DNA of 40,987 bases from the IMG/VR virus record IMGVR_UViG_3300009149_000095, positions 1 through 40,987 of that record; one strand, written 5' to 3'. Position 1 is the stretch's first letter; the number at the start of each line of letters is the position of its first letter. The position numbers were made by a program, and so were the translations under genes. This DNA is from a virus. Positions 31,170 to 40,070 of the stretch are shown here, piece by piece. The notes beneath the pieces are model-generated. The model did no database searches and was not told the origin of the DNA. It worked only from the letters and a program-made list of their open reading frames with translations.

Positions 31170-34100
31170 TGAGCGGTTCTCGTGCAAACATGATAAAAGC
31201 CAGGGGAATTGTAACTTATGGCTCAGAAATATCCGTTTCGGAAGGGTCTCAACGTCAAGCCACTAACGTAAACATTGATGAAGAAGGTGTTATAACTCCC
31301 AGAAGAGGTTTTAACGACTATAATGGACCTACTACAGGAGCAGCAGATACTACCGCAATAGTAAGTCAGATAATGGAGTATAAAGACGCAATACTTCGAC
31401 AATACCAAGATAAGCTAGAGTACGAAGATTCTAACGGAGAGTTTCAAGCAATCAACGGTACATACGCTGTTCTTAGAGAAGGGTATCGTACTAAATGGCA
31501 AGAGTCTAATTCTAATTTATACTTTACTTCAGATACAGGTATTAAAAAAGTGTCTGTTAAAAATAGAAATTCTTTGAATGCTGATATGATAACTGCTGCC
31601 GGAGGAATAAAAGCTGGATACGCATCTGGTAAGTCAATTCCTACTGTAGGAGGCTTTTTACCTCCAGAATCTAAAGTAGCTTACAGGGTTTTATTTGGCA
31701 CAAAAGACATTAACAATAATCTTATATATGGTTCACCAAGTTCTAGATTCGTAGTTTCTAATTATAATACAAGTACATTAACTCAAGAAAGCTGTTCGAT
31801 TGAGATGATAGATAATTCTAGTATCATTGATGGTGATTATTTTACGTATACAAACTCTACTGGAAAATATGTTATCTATTTAAATCAGAGTGGCGGTGCG
31901 GAAGAACCTAGAACGTCAGAAACAATTGGGGGAATCTATATAGAAGCCAATACTGGATTACTGGCTAATAATACTGCCGCTGCGGTTATTGCAAACGCAA
32001 TGTCTGCCATACCAAATAGTAATGTAACTATTGATAGTGTTATAGATACTAAAGTTATTATAGAAACCACAGAAGAAGGTGATATAACAGGTATCACAAC
32101 AGCAAAAGATAAAGATAATATTGCATCAATTGCAGCAAGAATACTAACAACAACTGATTCAGAAGGTGATGTTAAGGAAGGGATAAGTTCAACAGTAGAA
32201 GTAACTGGAGTAGTTCCAAGTAGTGCTACTGTAGATTACTTCTATCAAGTATATAGATCTGGTACAATTTCAGTATCAACTGGTTTAGTTATGAATGATT
32301 TAGATCCGGGTGATGAGCTTAATTTAGTTTATGAGTCAGGTTTGACTACTGCAGAAATAACTGCTGGAGAGTTTTCGTTTATTGATACTACTCCAGAATC
32401 TTTTAGAGCGGAAGCCGCTCCTTTGTACATAAATAATACTACAGGAGAAGGTATTCTTCAAGCAAATGAAGTTCCGCCAATAGCACTAGATGTAGAACTA
32501 TTCAGAAACTATATGTTCTACGCAAACACTAAAGAAAAACACAGATTAGAATTTACTATAGTTTCAGTTGATAACTTCATTTCAGGATCAACTAGAATCG
32601 TAGTTGGTAATTCTGACATAACTAGATTTTATAACTTTGTTGGAACTGCTGAAGTTACTGACGTAACAATTGATGCTGTTCCTACTGCTGGTGATTACAT
32701 TAATTTATACTCTGCAAATGATGAGAGACAATACTACATTTATTTTGGTGCTGTAGGAGATGATCCAGATATTGCAGGTGCTATTGGATATAGAGTTGAT
32801 ATAACAGATTTAGAACTATTCTTAACATATGTTGGAACTACTGTTTATAATCCGGGAGATAAAGTAGTATTTAATAATCTTAACTATGTGTGTAATACTA
32901 TAACTACAGGAATTGATGATACTTCAGAAGATCCTTCTGGGGCTAAAACTAATAATGGGTATTGGGACTATGAATCAGACTCTAGATATTTAGTAGCCGA
33001 TAGAATTGAATCTGCTTTAATTGATAATATTGACTTTTCTATACCGTCTTATTCTGAATATGATGTGACAACAAGTTATGTTGTTGGAGATTTAGTAGAA
33101 TATACTGGATTTAAATATGTTTGTATCCTAAATATTGTTGGAAATGCTCCTTCTGGTACAGCATCAGATAATACCCAATGGGAACATGTATCAGCAGATA
33201 ATGTTTTAAATATAACTCACACTAACAATGGATATACTACTGGTATAACTGACGGAGCTGGATCTGATATTACAATCTCTATTCCAACGGTTGATGGTAC
33301 TGGTGAGCTTTCTGGAACTGATGAAGGTGGAGATGTTCTTCTTTCTGGGCTTGTTTCAGTTGGACAATCAATTGATGAAACTGCTAGAAGCTTAGTTAAA
33401 GTTATTTCAAAAGATCCAAACTCTCCAGTAAACGCATACTACTTATCAACTGGTGAAGATTTGCCGGGAAATATTCTACTTGAGGCAAGATCTCTAGAAG
33501 ATAAGAACTTTTATATTGCAATTGAATCTGGAATTGAAGACTACGTACCTGCTACAATTTACCAAAAAGGTGATTATGTAAAATTTGAAAATGCAGACTA
33601 TGTAGCTAAAAAAACTACTACTGGAGCTGAAGATCCATCAGATCCTCTATTCTGGGAAGAGTTTTTAATAGGAGCAGAATTTACTCCAGAATTATCTAGT
33701 AGTAACGAAATAGAAAACATTGAAGGAAATACTACTTATACTACTATAACAAAAAATTATCATGGGTTTATAACCGGAGATAGTGTTTTTGTAGGGATTT
33801 TTGAATCAGAGTATGACAACACTATAGCTTATAGTACATCTAATATTATTTCATACAATAAAAATGTATATGAATGTATTTTAGGTACTACAGGTCCGGG
33901 AGATAATACAGAAGATCCATCTGGTGATACATCAAATAATACTCATTGGAATTATATATGTCCGGTATTTTCTGGAACTTATGTTGTAACTAAAATAACA
34001 GATAACGTTTTTACAATTCCTGTAGAAACTCCAACAACTACAACATTATATGTTCCAGAATTCTCGACTATATTCAGTCCAGATGTTGAGTCAGATAATA

Positions 34101-35635
34101 AAGAACTTCCAAATAGAATCTATTATTCTAAAAAGAATGAGCCAGAAGCGGTTCCGATTGTAAATTATATTGATGTAGGAACTCAAAATGCAGAAATTAA
34201 ACGAATACTTGCTTTACGTGACAACTTATTTGTACTTAAAGATGACGGTATTTATGTTGTATCTGGAACATCTGCCCCAGATTGGTCAGTCAGGCTTATT
34301 GACAGTACTAAAATCCTTGCTGCTGATAGTGCGGTAGTTCTAAATAATCAGATCTATTGCTTAACTGAGCAAGGTGTAACTAGAATTACAGGGTCAGGAG
34401 CAGCTATTATATCAAGAGGTATCGAAGATCAGATAGACCTGATAACAAATAAACAATTTGACTATGCTTCCAATACGTTTGGTATCGCGTATGAAAATGA
34501 TCGAGCATACATAATGTTTGCCCCAAAAGACAGTACTGATATGTCAGCTACGCAAGCCTTCAGATATAACATGTTTGAACAAACATGGTCTAAGTGGGAA
34601 TATGAAGCCACTTGTGGACATGTTCTAGGTAGAAATAATAAATTATATCTAGGAAACGCTGATAGAAATCACATATCTCAAGAAAGAAAAAATAACGATA
34701 GGACAGATCATTCCGATAGAAATTTCTCTGCTGATATCAGCGTTAACGGTATTTCTTCTAATGTCATTGAACTTTCTACGCTAGTCGGAGTAGAGGCAAA
34801 TGATGTAGTAACTCAAGAACAAGATGTTACTATCGGTTATATAAACAATAGACTATTAAAGAAGATGGATTATTTTGACACTGGGATTACTTCTCCGATA
34901 GGAAGTACAATGTACGACAGTTTTATGGCAACGACAGGTTCTAACATACCTAATGTTATGCAACTGTTATACGATTACTTAATTTCACTAGACACTCTCT
35001 TAGTTTTAAGAGATGATCTTGATGTTCCAATTTCTTCTGCAACATTTACTAACAGTAATGTGAGAGATTATACTGAAAGATTAGTAACTAGGTTAAATGA
35101 TACTACTACTATCACTGCAATAAAATCATATAAGAATCCTATAACAGTAACGTATGAGGCTTATATAGAGTCTAAGGACGTACTTAGAAACCAAATTACA
35201 ACACATATAGAGCGACCTTTCGTAGAAGGTTCTGTAGAGATATATAAAGGTTTTACGTGTACCGTTGAATGGAATCCTCAGCACTTTGGAGATCCTTCAG
35301 CTTTAAAGCAAATAAACTACGTAACTATAATGTTCGACCAGAATAACTTTTACAGCGCTACTGCTAGTTTTGCATCAGATGCTTCTCAAGCGGTCAATAA
35401 GGTAAACTTTAAAGGAAAAGGTATAGGGTATTGGGCAGATATGCCTTGGAGTGATCCTAATCATTATTGGGGAGGAGTCGGAAACGACATACCGTTCAGA
35501 AATCCGGTTCCAAGAGGAAAACAGAAATGTAGGTACTTATCACTAACTTTTGAACATAAAAATGCTAGAGAGAGTTTTAGGATATTAGGAATTAGTGGTG
35601 TGGTCAGAGCAATCAGTAGTAAGGCGTATAGATAA
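31169..35635 (+). CDS. Giant tail nozzle protein with inserted binding modules
   Basis: 1488 residues, far longer than the P22 tail hub (about 470) or T7 nozzle (about 790). Residues about 980-1170 show nozzle-type blades: Leu-Phe-Val-Leu-Lys-Asp-Asp-Gly-Ile-Tyr, Ala-Val-Val-Leu-Asn-Asn-Gln-Ile-Tyr-Cys-Leu-Thr-Glu-Gln-Gly and Phe-Arg-Tyr-Asn-Met-Phe-Glu-Gln-Thr-Trp-Ser-Lys-Trp. The N-terminus (Asn-Val-x-Ile-Asp-Glu-Glu-Gly-Val-Ile-Thr-Pro-Arg-Arg-Gly) also fits. Between them, near 554-602, 631-674, 792-832 and 882-930, lie four CBM5/12-like modules, each with Gly-Asp-x-Val (or a variant), a Tyr-x-Cys strand and a final Trp (599, 671, 829, 927). Coupled to neighbours on both sides. Confidence 0.8.
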   Translation: MSGSRANMIKARGIVTYGSEISVSEGSQRQATNVNIDEEGVITPRRGFNDYNGPTTGAADTTAIVSQIMEYKDAILRQYQDKLEYEDSNGEFQAINGTYAVLREGYRTKWQESNSNLYFTSDTGIKKVSVKNRNSLNADMITAAGGIKAGYASGKSIPTVGGFLPPESKVAYRVLFGTKDINNNLIYGSPSSRFVVSNYNTSTLTQESCSIEMIDNSSIIDGDYFTYTNSTGKYVIYLNQSGGAEEPRTSETIGGIYIEANTGLLANNTAAAVIANAMSAIPNSNVTIDSVIDTKVIIETTEEGDITGITTAKDKDNIASIAARILTTTDSEGDVKEGISSTVEVTGVVPSSATVDYFYQVYRSGTISVSTGLVMNDLDPGDELNLVYESGLTTAEITAGEFSFIDTTPESFRAEAAPLYINNTTGEGILQANEVPPIALDVELFRNYMFYANTKEKHRLEFTIVSVDNFISGSTRIVVGNSDITRFYNFVGTAEVTDVTIDAVPTAGDYINLYSANDERQYYIYFGAVGDDPDIAGAIGYRVDITDLELFLTYVGTTVYNPGDKVVFNNLNYVCNTITTGIDDTSEDPSGAKTNNGYWDYESDSRYLVADRIESALIDNIDFSIPSYSEYDVTTSYVVGDLVEYTGFKYVCILNIVGNAPSGTASDNTQWEHVSADNVLNITHTNNGYTTGITDGAGSDITISIPTVDGTGELSGTDEGGDVLLSGLVSVGQSIDETARSLVKVISKDPNSPVNAYYLSTGEDLPGNILLEARSLEDKNFYIAIESGIEDYVPATIYQKGDYVKFENADYVAKKTTTGAEDPSDPLFWEEFLIGAEFTPELSSSNEIENIEGNTTYTTITKNYHGFITGDSVFVGIFESEYDNTIAYSTSNIISYNKNVYECILGTTGPGDNTEDPSGDTSNNTHWNYICPVFSGTYVVTKITDNVFTIPVETPTTTTLYVPEFSTIFSPDVESDNKELPNRIYYSKKNEPEAVPIVNYIDVGTQNAEIKRILALRDNLFVLKDDGIYVVSGTSAPDWSVRLIDSTKILAADSAVVLNNQIYCLTEQGVTRITGSGAAIISRGIEDQIDLITNKQFDYASNTFGIAYENDRAYIMFAPKDSTDMSATQAFRYNMFEQTWSKWEYEATCGHVLGRNNKLYLGNADRNHISQERKNNDRTDHSDRNFSADISVNGISSNVIELSTLVGVEANDVVTQEQDVTIGYINNRLLKKMDYFDTGITSPIGSTMYDSFMATTGSNIPNVMQLLYDYLISLDTLLVLRDDLDVPISSATFTNSNVRDYTERLVTRLNDTTTITAIKSYKNPITVTYEAYIESKDVLRNQITTHIERPFVEGSVEIYKGFTCTVEWNPQHFGDPSALKQINYVTIMFDQNNFYSATASFASDASQAVNKVNFKGKGIGYWADMPWSDPNHYWGGVGNDIPFRNPVPRGKQKCRYLSLTFEHKNARESFRILGISGVVRAISSKAYR

Positions 35636-36039
35636 TGAAATTAAATAATGTAACAGAATTACGACCTGATGACTTTGCACAAGAGGATCGAAGAGCTGTA
35701 GAGCAAATAGCCGGAATACTGAACCCATTTATGCAACAATTAGTTGAAATAATGGATAAAAGGATTGACTTTGAAAACAGAGTAGAAAACTATCTTGAAA
35801 TAGAAATGACAGTTGATTCTAGTGGAATACCTGTACTTAATAATAAGATATCTACAGGAAAAACTTATGTGAGAGGTTTACCTGTAATTAATGCGTATAG
35901 TACTGTAAATGCTACAATAACTCCAACTGAACAACCGTTTATAAGCTTTACTCAATTATCTAATGGTTTTGTTCAAGTTAATAAAATAACGGGGTTACCT
36001 GCTAATCAAAAGTTCAGATTGAACATTATAGTGTATTAA
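35635..36039 (+). CDS. Small tail-associated protein, 134 aa
   Basis: Helical N-terminal half (Asp-Asp-Phe-Ala-Gln-Glu-Asp-Arg...Leu-Asn-Pro-Phe-Met-Gln-Gln-Leu, then Asp-Phe-Glu-Asn-Arg) and beta-rich C-terminal half with Asn-Gly-Phe-Val-Gln-Val. This helix-plus-sandwich layout after a nozzle gene is common in podoviruses, where the product is usually annotated as a virion protein. It shares a base with the nozzle stop. Confidence 0.6.
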   Translation: MKLNNVTELRPDDFAQEDRRAVEQIAGILNPFMQQLVEIMDKRIDFENRVENYLEIEMTVDSSGIPVLNNKISTGKTYVRGLPVINAYSTVNATITPTEQPFISFTQLSNGFVQVNKITGLPANQKFRLNIIVY

Positions 36040-36094
36040 TAAGTATTTGATTTTATTGAATAACTATAAAAGTATACCATGATAATGTGGTATT

Positions 36095-36112
36095 TTTAAC
36101 AACTATATATAG
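36095..36112 (+). promoter_or_regulatory. T7-like late promoter, best match
   Basis: TTTAACAACTATATATAG then GGAG: the last nine bases, TATAGGGAG, equal the T7 promoter end. It starts the ejection-protein transcript. Confidence 0.75.
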
Positions 36113-36150
36113 GGAGTATTTACTCTCTTATTTACTATTTTAGGAGTATG

Positions 36151-37938
36151 ATGCCATTTGTTGATGACCCAAATACAGACAACACAAACGCGGTAGCTGG
36201 TTCAACCCCGTTACAGCAGGGAGGAGGAGCTTCTAATATGGAAAGTTCACCTTCTGGTGATGCTAGTCAAGCTGCTGCTAGTGGATCAGCTACGATGCAA
36301 TCTAGCGCTCCTCAGGATCAACAGTCTACATCAAGTAGAAAAGGACCAGCATCTTCAGGGATGTTTACCAATATTCAGAAATACGTCCAAAAGAATCAAC
36401 CTCAAGCTCAGAAAATGGCTGGAGCAGTTACTCAAGACTTTAGCAAACAAGCTGGGGAAATAAGACAAGCTGCTGAAGCTAAGAAAACTGAACAAGCTAA
36501 CTTAATTGGTGCAAATACTAAAAAAATAGGAAGCGTGGAAGAAGGTACTGGAGCATTAGGATGGGCTAAAGGTCAAGTTGATCAGATTATGGGAACTACT
36601 TCTCCGCGTCAACTTAGAATGTCAGAGCCACAAAATGATAGAACTAATATAACTCCTCCGAAACTAGTAGGAGGACCAGCACTACCTCCACCTGACGGAC
36701 AGGAGTCATATGAAAAATTTACTGGAAATGTAACTAGTGGAGGTAATGTTCCGGGAACTATAACTCCAGAAATGCAGCAGCAAGGTGGTGTAAAACCAAT
36801 TACATATAACCCCTCTGAAGCGGATGCTGCTAAGTTTTCTGCATTAGCAGGTGGAGATATTTCAAGTCTAGGACTTAGTAATGTACAAGATCTAAACCTT
36901 GCTCAACAACAAAATAGAATGGGAGCATTATCTCAACTAGCTAAAGGATCGGAAACTGAACAAGGAAGAAGAAACTTACTTGGAAGTACTTTCCAGAAAC
37001 AGGGCGATTATAGTAGAGGAATGTCAGGATTAGACAACTTAATAACTTCTGGAGACAAAACTGCAAGGGAAAGTCTTATTCAAGGGACTCAAGGTGCTGC
37101 AAAAGACCTAGGTACCGACTTACAAGGACTGTCTCAAGAAGCGTATGAAAACAAGATAGCTCAAGATACTGTAATGGGAAGCTTTGGAGAAGATATTACA
37201 GGAATAGCTTCTGGAGCAGCATCTAATATAGATACTGAACTTGAAAATGCATATAATGCAGAGATAGCAAAAAGAGGCGCACTAACTGGAGATTTCGATA
37301 AGTCGAAAGCGGATCTAGAAGCATGGAAAGCAGATAAGTTAGCACAATTAGGAGATGTTGAAGATTGGCAAAATGTTGCAGGGCAGATTCTTAATTCTGG
37401 AACTGATCTAGGAAGAAGAGGAAATACGGTATTTTCTGGTGAAGTAGCTGGAACAAACACCGATGGTTCTTTGGCTAGGATAGGGGAGAACCCTTTTAAA
37501 GAAGCTATGACTAATATAATGAAGGGTTATCAATATGGTGGAGATGAGAACCTAACTGGAACATACGGGTCAGATGAAGCTTGGAAGAATATATGGGACA
37601 CATCTAGTTCGAGCAATGCATCAGCTAGTGATCAATATTTTGACAAGACAGCAATACAAGATCAATTTAGAAATCTACAAAAGTCGATATCAGAAATGAC
37701 TCCAGACGAGCTTTTAAAGCAAAAATTTGCTGCTGAAAATGCTGGACAATCATATGATGATTACATCAAAGGTGCAGGATTAGATAAGTACGATACAGCT
37801 AGTCAATCTAACATTGATAGAATTAATGCGCTACAAAAACTAACTAAAACAAATAAATATTCAGATGATATGCGAAATACAGATTATAAGAGTACAAGTC
37901 AAATGACCGACTTTTTGAAAAAGTATGGTAATTCCTAA
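36151..37938 (+). CDS. Putative ejection (internal virion) protein, 595 aa
   Basis: Of two adjacent ATG codons (36148, 36151) the second is taken because AGGAG is only one base from the first and four from the second. The first 90 residues are low-complexity Ser/Ala/Gln/Pro; the rest is Gln/Ala/Gly/Asn-rich helix. No enzyme motif or membrane helix is evident. The position after the tail genes, composition and partners match proteins stored in the head and injected with the DNA in P22- and T7-like phages. Confidence 0.6.
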   Translation: MPFVDDPNTDNTNAVAGSTPLQQGGGASNMESSPSGDASQAAASGSATMQSSAPQDQQSTSSRKGPASSGMFTNIQKYVQKNQPQAQKMAGAVTQDFSKQAGEIRQAAEAKKTEQANLIGANTKKIGSVEEGTGALGWAKGQVDQIMGTTSPRQLRMSEPQNDRTNITPPKLVGGPALPPPDGQESYEKFTGNVTSGGNVPGTITPEMQQQGGVKPITYNPSEADAAKFSALAGGDISSLGLSNVQDLNLAQQQNRMGALSQLAKGSETEQGRRNLLGSTFQKQGDYSRGMSGLDNLITSGDKTARESLIQGTQGAAKDLGTDLQGLSQEAYENKIAQDTVMGSFGEDITGIASGAASNIDTELENAYNAEIAKRGALTGDFDKSKADLEAWKADKLAQLGDVEDWQNVAGQILNSGTDLGRRGNTVFSGEVAGTNTDGSLARIGENPFKEAMTNIMKGYQYGGDENLTGTYGSDEAWKNIWDTSSSSNASASDQYFDKTAIQDQFRNLQKSISEMTPDELLKQKFAAENAGQSYDDYIKGAGLDKYDTASQSNIDRINALQKLTKTNKYSDDMRNTDYKSTSQMTDFLKKYGNS

Positions 37939-38285
37939 TGAACTTATACTCAGAATATATTAAAGAACGACAAGGGTTAGAAATAGTACATAATGATCAC
38001 TGTTTTTTAACATACAAAAAAGATAATGATGGAGATATCGTAATATATGACATCTACTCAGATAAAGAAGTTAGAGGTACTAAATATATGTTAGAATTTT
38101 GCAATAACTTCTATAAAAACATGAGAAAAGAAGGTGTGAAAAATGCCTACGGAATGACTGACACGAGAACAAATGGTTGGAAAAACAGCGAAAGATTGCT
38201 ATTAAAATATGGATTTAAGTTCATTGGACTAGATCCACACGATAAATTTGTAAGAAATTATTTTTATGAAATAGGAGAAATGTAA
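37938..38285 (+). CDS. GNAT-like small protein among ejection genes, 115 aa
   Basis: Strand Asp-Ile-Val-Ile-Tyr-Asp-Ile-Tyr, then a long helix (residues 45-65), then Asn-Ala-Tyr-Gly-Met-Thr-Asp...Asn-Ser-Glu-Arg-Leu-Leu-Leu-Lys-Tyr-Gly-Phe-Lys-Phe-Ile-Gly, the end pattern of GNAT acetyltransferases. The usual acetyl-CoA loop is not clear, so enzyme activity is doubtful. T7 gp13, a virion protein coded beside ejection proteins, has a similar GNAT-like look. Overlaps both neighbours by one base. Confidence 0.6.
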   Translation: MNLYSEYIKERQGLEIVHNDHCFLTYKKDNDGDIVIYDIYSDKEVRGTKYMLEFCNNFYKNMRKEGVKNAYGMTDTRTNGWKNSERLLLKYGFKFIGLDPHDKFVRNYFYEIGEM

Positions 38286-40069
38286 TGGGTGGTAAAGCCT
38301 CAGATCCAAACAAAGCAGCTATGAAGCTTCAAAGAGAGCAAATGGATAGATTAGATCAACTATCTTTGCCAGAATTAGAAGAATATATGCTTCAAAATCC
38401 AGAATTAGTTGGACTCTTAGACGCTGAAACAATAGATAAGTCTAAAATGGAAGGAATCTCACTAGATTCAACTCTTCGTGATAATCAAATGAAAGCATTA
38501 GACTCACTCAGACAACAATCTGAAGAAGGTCTTACTGCTACTGATAAATATGCAATGGAGCAGATGTTAGGAGACGTATCAGCACAACAGAAATCCCAAC
38601 AAGCCGGAATTGAGTCAGAAATGGCTCGTAGGGGTATGGACAGTTCAGGTGCAGCTCTTATGGCTAAACTACAAGCAGGGCAATCTGGGGCTAATTCTGC
38701 TCGTGATAAGGCTATGCAAATGGCTGCTCAAGGTCAGCAGAATAGAATGGCTGCACTTCAAGGTTTAGGACAACAATCAGGTCAAATGCAGCAACAAGAT
38801 TTTGCTAGACAAGCTCAAACCGCTTCAGCTCAAGATGCTATCGCAAGAGCAAATGCTATGAATCGTCAAAATGTTGCTGGAGCTAACTTAGCTGCTAGAC
38901 AAGGAATAGAGAATCAAAGAGCAAATATTGCTAATCAACAAGCTCAGGTAGGTAATCAAATCAAACAACAAAACTTTCAAAATCAAATGTCAAGAGCTAC
39001 TGGACAAGGTAGTGTTGCAAATGCTATGAGTAATATTGCAGGAAATGCTCCTCAGAAACCGGGTGGATTACAAAGTGCATTAGGTGGAGCCGCTTCGGGT
39101 GCGGCAATAGGAAGTGTAGTTCCGGGAATAGGAACAGGAGTTGGAGCAGCAGTAGGTGGAGCAGCAGGACTTTTATCGTCTTTTGAAGACGGTGGTGTTG
39201 CAGGTATGTCAGCAGAAGCGCTACCAGTTCAATATCAACAAGAGAGAATGAAACAAGAGTCTAAACAAAAAGAAGATAAACAACACGAAAAATTCAAGAA
39301 AGATTACATGAAAAGAGTTCGTGAAGAACTTACTCCTGCTGGTGACAAAGCTAGAAAAGAAGTAACTAGAGCAGAAGATGGCGCATTATTCAACATGGAT
39401 AAAATGAAGCAGGATGCACAAAACCAAAGAATAGGAATTGGTAACGATGTTACTAGTGAAGAAATACAAACCGATCAACAAGCTCAAGATTTTTTAAAAA
39501 AAGATGAAAGTAGTGGGCTTGATATAGGAAAAAGTGTTGGACTACTCTCCAAGTTACTTGGTGACGGTAAAGCTCCTGCTAGAAAAAGATTAGATGTTGG
39601 GTCTTTTAACATGCCACAAACACAGAATATAATGAGTCCAATAGGACCTCAAAACTTTGATAACCCTTACTCTCAAATGAGACAAGCTGCGTTAGCTGAT
39701 GGTGGAATCCCTGCCTATAAATGTTGTGGAGTTCACGAAGCTGAGGATGGAGGTACTATGTATGCTTCTGACGGTCAAGGTGATATTGTAGACTCTGGAA
39801 TGGAATCTTATGCTGGAGATAGAGTTGATGCTAAGATAAATGACGGAGAGGCTGTACTTAATGTACCTCAACAACAACGCTTCATGGATCTAGTGAGGGG
39901 TAAAATAAGTGTTGACGAATTAGGAGATGATGATATAGTAGAAGGTGTACCAAGAGACTATAGAGATGATCTTCATGAAAAGATAGAAGAAGATGATTAC
40001 GAGGAGTCTGATGACTCTAGTAAGATAAGAGGATTAGAGAAGCTCTTAGAGATGTTAGGAGACGAATAA
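38285..40069 (+). CDS. Putative ejection protein with Gly/Ala hairpin, 594 aa
   Basis: Gln/Ala/Met-rich helical first 255 residues, a Gly/Ala-rich hydrophobic stretch at about 258-303 that can form a membrane hairpin, then charged helices. The C-terminal 150 residues have two Asp-Gly-Gly-Ile/Val motifs and Gly-Asp-Arg-Val-Asp-Ala-Lys-Ile-Asn-Asp-Gly-Glu-Ala-Val-Leu-Asn-Val, a pattern I associate with phage internal and tail-tip proteins. It probably leaves the head with the DNA and helps cross the envelope. Confidence 0.65.
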   Translation: MGGKASDPNKAAMKLQREQMDRLDQLSLPELEEYMLQNPELVGLLDAETIDKSKMEGISLDSTLRDNQMKALDSLRQQSEEGLTATDKYAMEQMLGDVSAQQKSQQAGIESEMARRGMDSSGAALMAKLQAGQSGANSARDKAMQMAAQGQQNRMAALQGLGQQSGQMQQQDFARQAQTASAQDAIARANAMNRQNVAGANLAARQGIENQRANIANQQAQVGNQIKQQNFQNQMSRATGQGSVANAMSNIAGNAPQKPGGLQSALGGAASGAAIGSVVPGIGTGVGAAVGGAAGLLSSFEDGGVAGMSAEALPVQYQQERMKQESKQKEDKQHEKFKKDYMKRVREELTPAGDKARKEVTRAEDGALFNMDKMKQDAQNQRIGIGNDVTSEEIQTDQQAQDFLKKDESSGLDIGKSVGLLSKLLGDGKAPARKRLDVGSFNMPQTQNIMSPIGPQNFDNPYSQMRQAALADGGIPAYKCCGVHEAEDGGTMYASDGQGDIVDSGMESYAGDRVDAKINDGEAVLNVPQQQRFMDLVRGKISVDELGDDDIVEGVPRDYRDDLHEKIEEDDYEESDDSSKIRGLEKLLEMLGDE

Positions 40070-40070
40070 T

